This document shows positions 6,731 through 12,992 of a DNA stretch of 12,992 nt, piece after piece. This DNA comes from Amoeboradix gromovi (taxonomy: Eukaryota; Sanchytriomycota; Sanchytriomycetes; Sanchytriales; Sanchytriaceae). The position numbers and the translations under genes were made by a program. The stretch covers positions 1 to 12,992 of the forward strand of contig JADGIF010000244.1 of NCBI GenBank assembly GCA_018985225.1, in the 5' to 3' direction. The notes beneath the pieces were generated by a model. That model did no database searches and was not told the origin of the DNA. It saw nothing but the letters and a program-made list of their open reading frames with translations. Within the stretch, counting starts at the first letter, position 1, and each line of letters opens with the position of its first letter.

Positions 6731-7811
6731 ATGGATTTCTATCTTGGCAAACATGTGAAAAAATTCGCAACCAATTCCGCGAAATCTTTAAACAATGAAG
6801 TGGAACCAACAGATGAGGTCCTAATAATGCTGTTTACTAATATAAACCTGAAGAAATTAACTGCAATGTTCGTTATAAATGTTTTGTTGAAATATACAAT
6901 GAACTTGTCGTGGAGTGACTTTGTGTCTCTCAGCCTAATGATAATTATGATGCGACACATAGCTATTCGTCTAGCTTATTTTCTGTTCGTAGGATATTTA
7001 GTTGATGAAATCTTACTAAGTATGATCCTTTGTGCTTTTGCTTTTTATGATCTTCATTTTGACTTTGTTGGTGATCAGTTCATTTTGAATACTACTTGGT
7101 ATTACCTCGTAGCGGCCCACGGCACCATGAAGGGCATTGTTTCTAGTTCTATGCTTGTTTTTATAAACTACAGTTTGGGCTTTCCATTGTCACTTTATGC
7201 TTGTGTTAAGCAGATTTCCTTATGTGTATTCATGCATTTTATTAGCATACTTAACATAAAGAGACCTAGACACCCTACTGATCCTGTATTTGACGTTAAT
7301 CATCGCAAAGTTCTATATTCGGACCAAGTAAAATTGCAGTCCATTGTAAAGGAGTACTGTGGCATACTGTCTAAAGAAACCAACAAATATAAATCAGATG
7401 CTCCCTTAAAAACTATAATGCCTAGTCTTGAATTATTCAGATATGTTCGAGCGATTAGCATTTTAATATCCAGAGCAGAGCTGGAAGACGAAAACGCCAA
7501 TATGAGTATACACTTTATACAGTGCATATCTACACTAGCTACTGCATACAACTGCCTCGTCTTTAGAAAGGCAGAACCAGCAAATCAGTTTGACACTCTG
7601 TGGAAAGTTGAGAAAAAACCAGAAGTTAAAAAGATAGATTTGAAATTAGAAAACGGCAGATGCCAATTAATAGAAGGTAAAACTAACTTATCTAGAATTA
7701 AGTACGAGTTTGTATTCGATATGTGCGCAGTATAAACCCCGATTACAAATGCAATTATTAGAGTCAGACATAATGATGATCTTAAAGAGATTCCAAGACT
7801 ACAAAGAATAA
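6731..7811 (+). CDS. Multi-pass membrane protein, probable NDC1-like nucleoporin, with a 19-nt intron
   Basis: Unspliced, the frame ends at TAA 7733-7735 (334 residues). Removing 7677-7695 gives a 353-residue protein ending at TAA 7809-7811. About five hydrophobic segments lie near 43-59, 64-80, 82-104, 124-147 and 154-175. A soluble C-terminal half follows. Its helix VRAISILISRAELEDENANM resembles the Ndc1 pattern of a helix followed by a Leu/Glu/Asp turn. The spliced tail (ELSTSLYSICAQYKPRLQ, then MMILKRFQDYKE) resembles the Ndc1 C-terminus (LY.I...L...LQ.F.DYKE) as I remember it. Ndc1 anchors the nuclear pore complex, and in fungi the spindle pole body, in the nuclear envelope. Family members are usually around 600 residues, so this would be a reduced form. 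The family call is tentative; the membrane topology is clear. AATAAA at 7826 fits the spliced end. Confidence 0.6.
7677..7695 (+). other. Candidate 19-nt spliceosomal intron
   Basis: The sequence is GTAAAACTAACTTATCTAG. It has a GT donor, an ACTAAC branch motif starting at the sixth base, and a TAG acceptor. It interrupts a Glu codon after its first base. Splicing shifts the frame and replaces an 18-residue tail (stop at 7733) with a 37-residue tail plus the junction Glu (stop at 7809). The tail is amphipathic and family-like and lies 15 bases before AATAAA. Confidence 0.6.
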
Positions 7812-7825
7812 CAGTAAAATTATAA

Positions 7826-7831
7826 AATAAA
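7826..7831 (+). terminator. Poly(A) signal of NDC1-like gene
   Basis: AATAAA lies 14 bases after the spliced stop (7811) but 90 bases after the unspliced stop. The spacing favours the spliced model. Confidence 0.5.
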
Positions 7832-8119
7832 TGTATTTTAATTTACAAGATAATCTAAAGTAAAGAGCTAATTCTGGGCTACTAGAATCAAGTGCCAATA
7901 AAAAGTAGTGTATTTCTTTTTTCATTAATGTTCTATCTTAGAAGTTGAAGACATGGATAGTTGAACAGCACACTCAACAGTACTTGTGTTTTTATCACAA
8001 AATTAGATGCAACACCTTGGTTAACCCTAAGCGATTGAAAAAATCAATTGCGATCACACAAAGTTTAGCTCTTTGCCATACGAATGAATTTGATGATGTT
8101 TTCTGAACCCATATAACGA
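7832..8119. other. Intergenic region upstream of the lyase gene
   Basis: No gene is supported. In the lyase frame a short ATG-started stretch (8084-8116, MNLMMFSEPI) ends at TAA just before the called ATG. It could be a lost or spliced N-terminal piece, but no in-frame GT-AG removal was found. Confidence 0.3.
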
Positions 8120-8821
8120 ATGGGCTGTATCTCGCGGCACTATCATTTAATTCTCCTCATGACAGAGTTTGATAGTAATTACATTAAAGGTGGTATTGGA
8201 GGAAATACCACTATAGAAAAGTCTCAAATTATTGTTAAATTAAAAAAGGGGGAGTACGGTAACCCTAAAGGACTACGATTTAACTATTGCCCGCCCAATA
8301 TTGAAAACGCCACAGTGTTTACTTTGGAATACACAGTAAAGTTTCCTGATGATTTCGATCCCGTGAAAGGAGGCAAACTACCTGGGTTTAATGGCGACGA
8401 ATTTTGCAGTAGAGTTATGTTTAGAAGAAACGATGGTACAAATCAAAATAGATTTGGGGCAGAGATGTACTTACATGGCCCCCGACAAATAGATGGCGAC
8501 TATAACAAGATGCCTGGATTCAAAGCAAATGATAAATACGGGGATTCTCTATATTCGTACTACTATTGGTTTGAAAAAGGTGTGGAAAATAATTTGTTAT
8601 TTTCAATAAAATTGAATGATGTAGGCATGGCGAATGGGACGATCTTGTTGAAAATAAACCAGATTACTCATAAATATGAAAGATACACTTTCAGAACCAA
8701 AGATAGCACCAGTGTGTCTAGCATTTTATTTTGCATGTTTTTTGGGGGATCAAATGAATCCTGGGCACCTACAAAAGATGAAATTATAATATTTGATAAT
8801 ATAAGAACTACGTTCAGTTAG
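8120..8821 (+). CDS. Polysaccharide lyase family 14-type protein
   Basis: A 233-residue protein with the hallmarks of the PL14 (alginate/glucuronan lyase-like) domain. These are YTVKFPDDFDPVKGGKLPGF (71-90, with the family lysine K86), FCSRVMFRR (95-103, S97 and R98), AEMYLHGP (114-121, Y117) and the C-terminal MFFGGSNESWAP...IIIFDNI (206-228). It probably cleaves uronic-acid polysaccharides by beta-elimination; the substrate cannot be read from the sequence. The domain is nearly whole, but no clear signal peptide precedes it. The start MGCISRHYHLILLM is short and only weakly hydrophobic; Met14 is an alternative. An upstream exon may be missing. The stop is TAG directly followed by TAA. This is the only carbohydrate-active gene among housekeeping neighbours. 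Confidence 0.82.
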   Translation: MGCISRHYHLILLMTEFDSNYIKGGIGGNTTIEKSQIIVKLKKGEYGNPKGLRFNYCPPNIENATVFTLEYTVKFPDDFDPVKGGKLPGFNGDEFCSRVMFRRNDGTNQNRFGAEMYLHGPRQIDGDYNKMPGFKANDKYGDSLYSYYYWFEKGVENNLLFSIKLNDVGMANGTILLKINQITHKYERYTFRTKDSTSVSSILFCMFFGGSNESWAPTKDEIIIFDNIRTTFS

Positions 8822-9080
8822 TAAATTTATTGAGATTGACTAGAACATTTATAACTTTTCTGAAGTCGCGTTAATAGTCTTGGTTTTCTATAAAATCAAG
8901 AATTTCAACAGAGAAACCGATGCTTAAGTCTCTTTGGATTATTAGGCAATTTGGTTGAAAACTCCAAGTCCTTAGGCACCCGAAGAATTTTTACTTATGG
9001 ATTTTTAAGTCGTTGAATTATATGTACTCATCAAAGAAAAGACGAAGCTGCGTTCCACATTAGAAGCAAGTGTTTATTTG
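8822..9080 (-). other. Gene-poor stretch with minus-strand coding-like pieces
   Basis: No intact gene is visible. On the minus strand, short open pieces read like protein: one contains VPKDLEFSTKLPNNPKRLKH and, in another frame, one contains DLSIGFSVEILDFIENQDY. A minus-strand AATAAA lies near 8828-8833. This would suit a small gene converging on the lyase, cut by tiny introns, or a decayed gene. Confidence 0.25.
9073..9078 (-). terminator. Poly(A) signal of the split minus-strand gene
   Basis: Minus-strand AATAAA lies just 3 bases after the TAG at 9081-9083. It supports 9081 as the real 3' end of the gene that starts at 10007. Confidence 0.45.
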
Positions 9081-10007
9081 CTAATTAAAGTGACCAATTG
9101 GATTTAATTTACTTAAAATATCTTTCAAAGCTTTTAATAAATCTTTCTCATGTTCAGATAACATTGAATAACAGTTAACATAATCACCAGCTACCTGTCC
9201 CATCATTTCGTAAATTGAATCGTTTTTTCCAGTCCAGATCACCAAGTGAGTGTTTAATGTTGTTGAATTTCATTCGCTCACCATGGACTGGAACAACTCA
9301 ACTGGTGGGTTGGGGTACTTTTTGGAAACTACAGTAAGCATGCCTTGTCTGACAAAATCGGCTTCAATTTCACCATGGTATCGTACAACAGACTCAAAAA
9401 TATCTGGCAAGTACATCCGTTCTTTGTCTTCTTTACCGTACTCAGCTACACAGGCATTACCAATATCTCTAGCAATGCGATCAGTCATTATTGATACAAG
9501 AATATGGTAATGAAGCGCTTTGAGAGTTGTGTAATACTACTCTGCCATTTTTCTCCAATAATTCCTGTCCTTTTCCATTGTTAGATGATAATATAGGTTT
9601 TTTGCATATAAGTTTGATTTCCAGTCCGTTGAAACAAAAATACGTTGTGAACCAACTAGCGATAACAAACCTCTATCTTTTGCACATTTAAAAAGCTCAG
9701 CGTATGGGCAATGTTTCACTTGAAAGCAGGCTTTCTCGTATGTTTGACACAACCCCAAACAGTATACAAAACCACTACCGCAAATATGAGCTCTAGAAAA
9801 CGAAATTAAAATTTTTAGGATGGTATCATTACTATTTAAAGCTCTAATTCTTTCAATGAATGGCAACATCACACTTTCTAGAGTACCATCATCCACTGGT
9901 TCATCAATATGAATTATCTCTTGCTGTATAATATAGGTAGCAAGCCAGATATACTGATGCCCTGTAACAAGAGACTTGTAATTATCAGGATTTTGCGGGT
10001 TCATCAT
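9081..10007 (-). CDS. Unrecognised helical protein, frame interrupted by two stops (introns or decay)
   Basis: Three open segments lie in one reading frame: 10007-9537 (156 residues, MMNPQNPDNYKSLVTGHQYI...), 9536-9270 (contains MTDRIARDIGNACVAEYG) and 9269-9081 (contains HEKDLLKALKDILSKL). Only TAG 9537-9539 and TGA 9270-9272 separate them. No family is recognised; the composition is helical and intracellular. Two in-frame GT-AG removals would clear the stops: 9540-9469 (72 nt, with branch-like ACTGAT and acceptor CTAG) and 9281-9195 (87 nt, donor GTGAGC, acceptor CAG). Alternatively this is a young pseudogene with two point stops. An annotation listing only 9537-10007 and 9270-9488 as separate small genes would miss the shared frame. 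The start ATG 10007 follows an in-frame TGA seven to nine bases upstream. Confidence 0.5.
9195..9281 (-). other. Candidate 87-nt intron in the split gene
   Basis: Donor GTGAGC and acceptor GGGACAG. It is a multiple of three, removes the internal TGA and joins ...ELFQSMV to AGDYVNCYSML. No good branch motif is visible, so support is weaker than for the other candidates. Confidence 0.22.
9469..9540 (-). other. Candidate 72-nt intron in the split gene
   Basis: It starts GTAGTA and ends TTGCTAG, with ACTGAT about 14 bases before the acceptor, matching the fungal RCTRAY branch pattern. Its length is a multiple of three and it removes the internal TAG, joining ...WRKMAE to DIGNACVAEYG. Confidence 0.3.
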
Positions 10008-10183
10008 TCGAAATCAGACGTTTCAATCAAATTAATCGAAATGATTAGATAAATGCAAGCTGAGAGATTATGTCAGAATAAACCTGTATTTTAAGCTTAC
10101 CACATTGTGAAATAGTACAATTTCAATAGGTTTGTTAGAACAAATAAAATTTGAATTTAAAGATTAGGACATTGTGCCAGATC
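10008..10183. other. Intergenic region between divergent genes
   Basis: It lies between the minus-strand gene starting at 10007 and the cryptic plus-strand gene at 10184. No gene or clear promoter element was seen. Confidence 0.3.
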
Positions 10184-10520
10184 ATGTCAAATCTAAAGAC
10201 ATCACTGGCATCCATAAAATATGCCCCTCTAGGTGCTCTCACACATCTCTCAGAACCAGCATAGAGATAACTATATAAATTTTACGGGACTCTCCAGGAT
10301 CGGGAGTGCATTTCTTGTCAAACTAGTTGTATTTTTTGGATTCCACAATAACATGAATTTGGAAATTAGGGTATTACTTATACTTGTTACTGCAATATCC
10401 TAGTATAATGCTAGGACACAATTGTAGACTAACTCTGCATAAAGAGTAAACGCTAATTATGCTCCACATTTGTTTTTTACGACCGGAGTGCTAGTCAGAA
10501 TTCAGGATATTTGCTATTAG
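10184..10520 (+). CDS. Cryptic small membrane protein gene cut by tiny introns (proposed)
   Basis: No single long frame exists, but protein-like pieces follow one another on the plus strand. From ATG 10184 comes MSNLKTSLASIKYAPLGALT. In the next frame, open from 10233 to 10403, come INFTGLSRIGSAFLVKLVVF and NMNLEIRVLLILVTAIS, with two hydrophobic stretches. Across a 21-nt intron candidate at 10424-10444 comes VNANYAPHLFFTTGVLV, ending at TAG 10518-10520. The piece before that intron is in the same frame as the 10233-10403 stretch, apart from a TAG at 10401. An 18-nt (10386-10403) or 33-nt (10371-10403) GT-AG removal would clear that TAG. The first junction is least certain (a 34-nt GT-AG option at 10233-10266). 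Together this suggests a small multi-span membrane protein of no recognised family, or a decayed one. Confidence 0.35.
10424..10444 (+). other. Candidate 21-nt intron, same build as the 19-nt one
   Basis: It begins GTAGACTAAC and ends GCATAAAG. The donor, an ACTAAC motif at the same distance from the donor, and an AG acceptor repeat the design at 7677-7695. Removing it joins two open stretches in frame (...YNARTQL / VNANYAP...). Confidence 0.4.
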
Positions 10521-10634
10521 GTATACAATATCTGAGAGGCAGAGATTGGAATATTCATATTCGATTAGTATTTATAAATAGTACCAGAAGTAGCCCAGTG
10601 GAGCTGCTAGACGGTAAGTAGTTTATTATGCATA
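10521..10634. other. Short intergenic stretch
   Basis: Nothing was recognised apart from the poly(A) signal of the coiled-coil gene near its right end. Confidence 0.3.
10622..10627 (-). terminator. Poly(A) signal of coiled-coil gene
   Basis: Minus-strand AATAAA lies 7 bases past the stop codon at 10635-10637. Confidence 0.45.
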
Positions 10635-11378
10635 CTATTTATTAACTAAGTTGTATATCAATTGTTCGCATGAATTTATGTAGTTGAGTAGCTTCTGATT
10701 TTTTGACTTTTCTTCAAGTATTTTTCTGCGGTATTGCGATATCGGCGAATCATTATTTTTGTCTTGAAGTTCAAGCTGCAGTCTCTCCACGGTGCACAAT
10801 AGTAATTTTATCTGCTCTGATTTAGAATTTAATTCTTGTTCCAGGTTAAATACAGTGGCTGAATTAGAATGTGGTTCTTTATAATTGGTTTTAACATAGT
10901 GGACTTTCGATATGTCTTTTCTTAATTCGGTTGCATTTATCTGCATCCTTTGCACTTCTTCTTGCTGAATTTTAAATCTTTTTTCCATCTTCCTTGCATT
11001 TTCTTTTAGCCTGAAATTCTCTTCATTTAACTCTTTATTAGACAAGTTGAGCTTATTAATTATCGTGTTGAAGTCTTCAGCAGCAACAGCTTGCAGCGCC
11101 AGTTGTCTCTCTAAGTAATCTACTTGCTCATTATGTTTAAAAATGTCCAAGTCGGACCTGAAATCATCTCTTAGCGACTGAATTTGCAACTCCCTCTCAT
11201 ATGATATTTTATGTGTCGTTGCTTTACTAGCGTTTTTTAATTTTTCAAATAATATGTCGTTTTCAAGCTTTAAACTAGCTAAGTGCTGATTTTTATGAGA
11301 TATTTCACGGTTTTGGTTTTTGCTATAGAGATGCTTATTTTTGGATAGTCTGAGTTGAAAATTAAAATTTTCAGACAT
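10635..11378 (-). CDS. Coiled-coil protein of unknown function
   Basis: A 247-residue protein that is almost entirely charged helix with heptad spacing, for example LKLENDILFEKLKNA (36-50), LERQLALQAVAAEDF (89-103), NEENFRLKENARKMEKRF (118-135) and VERLQLELQDKNND (198-211). A gap around 160-175 (KTNYKEPHSNSATV) separates two coiled-coil blocks. There is no membrane segment, signal peptide or recognised domain. The likely role is structural or scaffolding (cytoskeleton, centrosome/basal body or vesicle tether), but the sequence alone cannot choose. Start ATG 11378; stop TAG 10635-10637. Confidence 0.75.
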   Translation of the reverse strand: MSENFNFQLRLSKNKHLYSKNQNREISHKNQHLASLKLENDILFEKLKNASKATTHKISYERELQIQSLRDDFRSDLDIFKHNEQVDYLERQLALQAVAAEDFNTIINKLNLSNKELNEENFRLKENARKMEKRFKIQQEEVQRMQINATELRKDISKVHYVKTNYKEPHSNSATVFNLEQELNSKSEQIKLLLCTVERLQLELQDKNNDSPISQYRRKILEEKSKNQKLLNYINSCEQLIYNLVNK

Positions 11379-11856
11379 ATAGGCCTAGCTCTACGAAAAG
11401 TAGATTGGAGTTGAAGCATATGCCTCTTTAAAAGATATTTTCGGCTATAAGATGCCTAAAACTCCACCAAATACGGACTAACAACTACATTATACAAACA
11501 TATACCAGACTATTTCCACTAGCCCTAAAATCGTCATCTCCAAAAACTCAGAATAGGTCAGGTGTATAAGTAAATTGTGTTGGGAGAGGTGTCGGCTACA
11601 AAGAGGAGATATGGCTATAAGAAAAACAGGAGTAGATACTAAAAGTGAGAGAATAGGATAAATATTAATTTACTTATGTACAACAGAAAGGGCCAATATA
11701 ATATTCAGAACAAGAAACTAATGTCTGCACTTTGTAAAAAATAGTGCTGCTTGTTCCTGAGTTCAAAATAGAAGGAACGCTTTAGCTTTCATGGGAATTA
11801 TGGGAAGTACAACGTTACTCAGTAGTCCAATTGAGACCTAAGGTTGCACCATTGTG
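11379..11856. other. Intergenic stretch, no gene seen
   Basis: This AT-rich region has no frame of note. It probably includes the coiled-coil gene promoter next to 11379. In the last 60 bases one frame reads FMGIMGSTTLLSSPIET before a TAA, in the same frame as the piece from 11857. A 21-nt GT-AG stretch at 11824-11844 would remove that stop, so the cryptic gene downstream could begin here. Confidence 0.3.
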
Positions 11857-12203
11857 ATGCATTCGTGGATGAAGACATGTAGCTTTAAATTCCAGCACAT
11901 AAAAACGGTAGTGAGCAATGTTAAAAGATTTGGCTGGCAAAGAAGAGCTGGAAACGAGTCCTTGCCGAAGACATAGGCGATAAAACATGGGACGTTGCTA
12001 TTGACTGGACTTACTTTAAAAACTCAATTTAAGAGCTTATCTAGTTTTTCTGGAGTGAATTTCACGTAGGAGTGCAGGTAAATATGGATTTTTATGAACT
12101 TGGATGTTTATTATGGAGATTGGCGTGGTTCAAAATTTGGTTTAGCTCTATCATCCTGTATGTATTCTCTTTGCAAATTTGGAATTCTTTCGTAAGTCGC
12201 TAA
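11857..12203 (+). CDS. Cryptic gene, 3' exon encoding a membrane segment (proposed)
   Basis: Three plus-strand pieces line up. From ATG 11857 comes MHSWMKTCSFKFQHIKT. In another frame, open 11925-12029, comes IWLAKKSWKRVLAEDIGDKT. After TAA 12030 and TAG 12042, in the same frame, an open 52-codon stretch runs to TAA 12201-12203 and contains MDFYELGCLLWRLAWFKIWF and SSIILYVFSLQIW, a clear hydrophobic span. Possible introns are 11908-11927 (20 nt, GTAGTG...AAAAG) and 11994-12044 (51 nt). The second ends TTATCTAG, exactly as the 19-nt intron does, and both fit the frame. The stop lies one base from the convergent RRM gene stop, and AATAAA follows at once. No family is assigned. Confidence 0.35.
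12107..12112 (-). terminator. Possible poly(A) signal of RRM gene
   Basis: The nearest minus-strand AATAAA past the RRM stop is 92 bases away, inside the proposed 3' exon of the opposing gene. Confidence 0.25.
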
Positions 12204-12204
12204 G

Positions 12205-12660
12205 TTAATAAAAAATACAATGGCCATCATTTCGAGCGTACGGCGAACTATTATATCTGCCTCGTCCACCTCTATATCCACTTGGACCCCCTCTATATCC
12301 GCCTCTATAGCTACCTCGAGGAGGGAATCTACCTCTGAATCCTGATCTACCAGTTCTACGACGAGCCCAAGCTAATTCTATTTTATAGTCCTGTACATCT
12401 TGATTTTGCATCTCATTAAATGCCTTGTGAGCATCATCCGAAGATTCGAACTCCACAAAGGCGTATGGATCTTGCCCTGGTCGTGGTTCCGGCACATCGC
12501 ATCGAATTAATTTTCCAAATCTTTCAAATAGAACTCCTAAATCCTTTGCGCGCGTGGTCTTGGATAAGTTCTTTATATAAATAGTATGTAGCGGGGTTAT
12601 TTCCTCGTGCGGTCTGTATGATCTTTGCTGTTCTGCAGAGTTGTTTTCATCGTCACTCAT
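12205..12660 (-). CDS. SR-type RNA-binding protein with one RRM and an RGG tail
   Basis: A 151-residue protein. The single RRM spans about 26-98: RNP2 is TIYIKNL (26-32) and RNP1 is PYAFVEFE (65-72). The helix and loop text LFERFGKLIRCDVPEPR matches the fungal Srp1/Srp2 pattern (GPLIRCDIP.PR). The C-terminal part (101-136) is rich in RGG/YRGG repeats in place of a long RS domain. The expected role is pre-mRNA splicing or mRNA handling in the nucleus. I chose ATG 12660 (MSDDENN...) because it gives the typical short acidic leader; the frame stays open to 12867, but that extension is cysteine- and tryptophan-bearing and unlike the family. The end, GHCIFY, has a CaaX-like position, but Tyr is not a usual prenylation ending. 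Confidence 0.9.
   Translation of the reverse strand: MSDDENNSAEQQRSYRPHEEITPLHTIYIKNLSKTTRAKDLGVLFERFGKLIRCDVPEPRPGQDPYAFVEFESSDDAHKAFNEMQNQDVQDYKIELAWARRRTGRSGFRGRFPPRGSYRGGYRGGPSGYRGGRGRYNSSPYARNDGHCIFY
12207..12212 (+). terminator. Poly(A) signal abutting the stop at 12203
   Basis: AATAAA begins 4 bases after TAA 12201-12203 and lies over the RRM gene stop. It supports a real plus-strand gene ending here. Confidence 0.4.
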
Positions 12661-12992
12661 TCGTCCTGGTGTTTCAAAGCAGCTAAACTCCTCGTTAAAA
12701 GTCCAGATTTCCGAGAAAATCGAGAATATCCACAGAGAAACTAGCAATGCTAGATCTCCGTTACGGTGATTGCTCACGCTTTCACTACCCTGAGGCGGGA
12801 TTGAACAAGGATGCAGATACTTGATGTATATGTTCCTTGCAGCCATATGATCTATATCTATCTTCAAATGACAATTGGTACAGGTTCAGGTTTATAAGTT
12901 GGTTTTCTTTAGAGTACCACACCTTGTACATGTCTGACTAGTAAATTATTCATTTCATTCGACCATCGTCTTTCCTCTTTGCTTACACTTGA
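12661..12992. promoter_or_regulatory. Upstream region of the RRM gene
   Basis: It should contain the promoter and 5' leader of the minus-strand RRM gene and perhaps the edge of another gene beyond the window. No convincing coding region, TATA box or RNA gene was seen. Confidence 0.35.

Noticed and set aside
9270-9272. TGA reassigned to tryptophan, since no well-supported gene here ends in TGA
   Set aside because: Only nine well-supported stops are available, conserved Trp positions use TGG, and an intron or mutation explains this TGA as well.
9537-9539. Programmed stop-codon readthrough at TAG
   Set aside because: The following bases TATTAC do not match known readthrough contexts such as CAATTA.
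12450-12475. T-loop-like GTTCGAATC on the minus strand as part of a tRNA
   Set aside because: The flanks cannot pair as a T stem and the bases lie in the conserved RRM coding region.
12661-12867. N-terminal extension of the RRM protein (69 more residues)
   Set aside because: The extra sequence is unlike SR-type leaders; MSDDENN is a typical start. More likely it is 5' leader or promoter that happens to be open.
1-12992. Mobile elements, CRISPR arrays or long repeats
   Set aside because: No transposase-like protein, terminal repeats or spaced direct repeats were seen by eye; a dot-plot would be needed to exclude short or diverged repeats.

Overview
The window is AT-rich, gene-dense nuclear DNA from a eukaryote. 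It carries DCAF13/Sof1, the TFIIH subunit Tfb4, a PDP-type PP2C phosphatase, a peroxisomal enoyl-CoA isomerase and an RRM/RGG splicing-type protein. AATAAA poly(A) signals follow almost every stop codon, and there is no bacterial operon layout. The RRM reads LIRCDVPEPR...PYAFVEFE, which is the fungal Srp1/Srp2 style, and a PL14-type lyase also fits a fungus. My best guess is a fungus or fungus-like relative with a reduced genome; the sequence does not settle the lineage.

Layout: bases 3-617 (+) hold the 3' part of an unrecognised, cysteine-containing protein, followed by about 550 bases of broken coding-like sequence. Then come DCAF13/Sof1 (1174-2562, -), a PDP-like PP2C with an N-myristoylation signal (2724-4382, +), a small AAA ATPase with an altered Walker B motif (4371-5015, -), Tfb4 (5014-5664, +), enoyl-CoA isomerase with a C-terminal AKL (5670-6380, -), a membrane protein that may be nucleoporin NDC1 (6731-7811, + with a 19-nt intron), and a PL14 lyase (8120-8821, +). 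A minus-strand gene split by in-frame stops follows (9081-10007), then a cryptic plus-strand gene (about 10184-10520), a coiled-coil protein (10635-11378, -), a cryptic plus-strand gene ending at 12203, and the RRM/RGG protein (12205-12660, -).

The most interesting signal is splicing. The NDC1-like gene appears to carry a complete 19-base intron (GTAAAACTAACTTATCTAG) in which donor, branch motif and acceptor are nearly fused. Removing it changes the reading frame and adds a plausible 38-residue C-terminus. A 21-base stretch at 10424-10444 has the same GTA-ACTAAC-AG build. Several stretches that look empty or pseudogenic, at 618-1050, 8822-10007, 10184-10520 and 11857-12203, may therefore be genes cut up by tiny introns.

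Compaction is extreme elsewhere too. Two divergent genes share one CATG as both start codons. Convergent genes overlap by 12 bases or lie 1-5 bases apart, with each poly(A) signal inside the neighbour's coding end. Several proteins (Tfb4, the AAA protein, the NDC1-like protein) are much shorter than usual for their families. The genes are unrelated housekeeping functions and do not form a pathway cluster.
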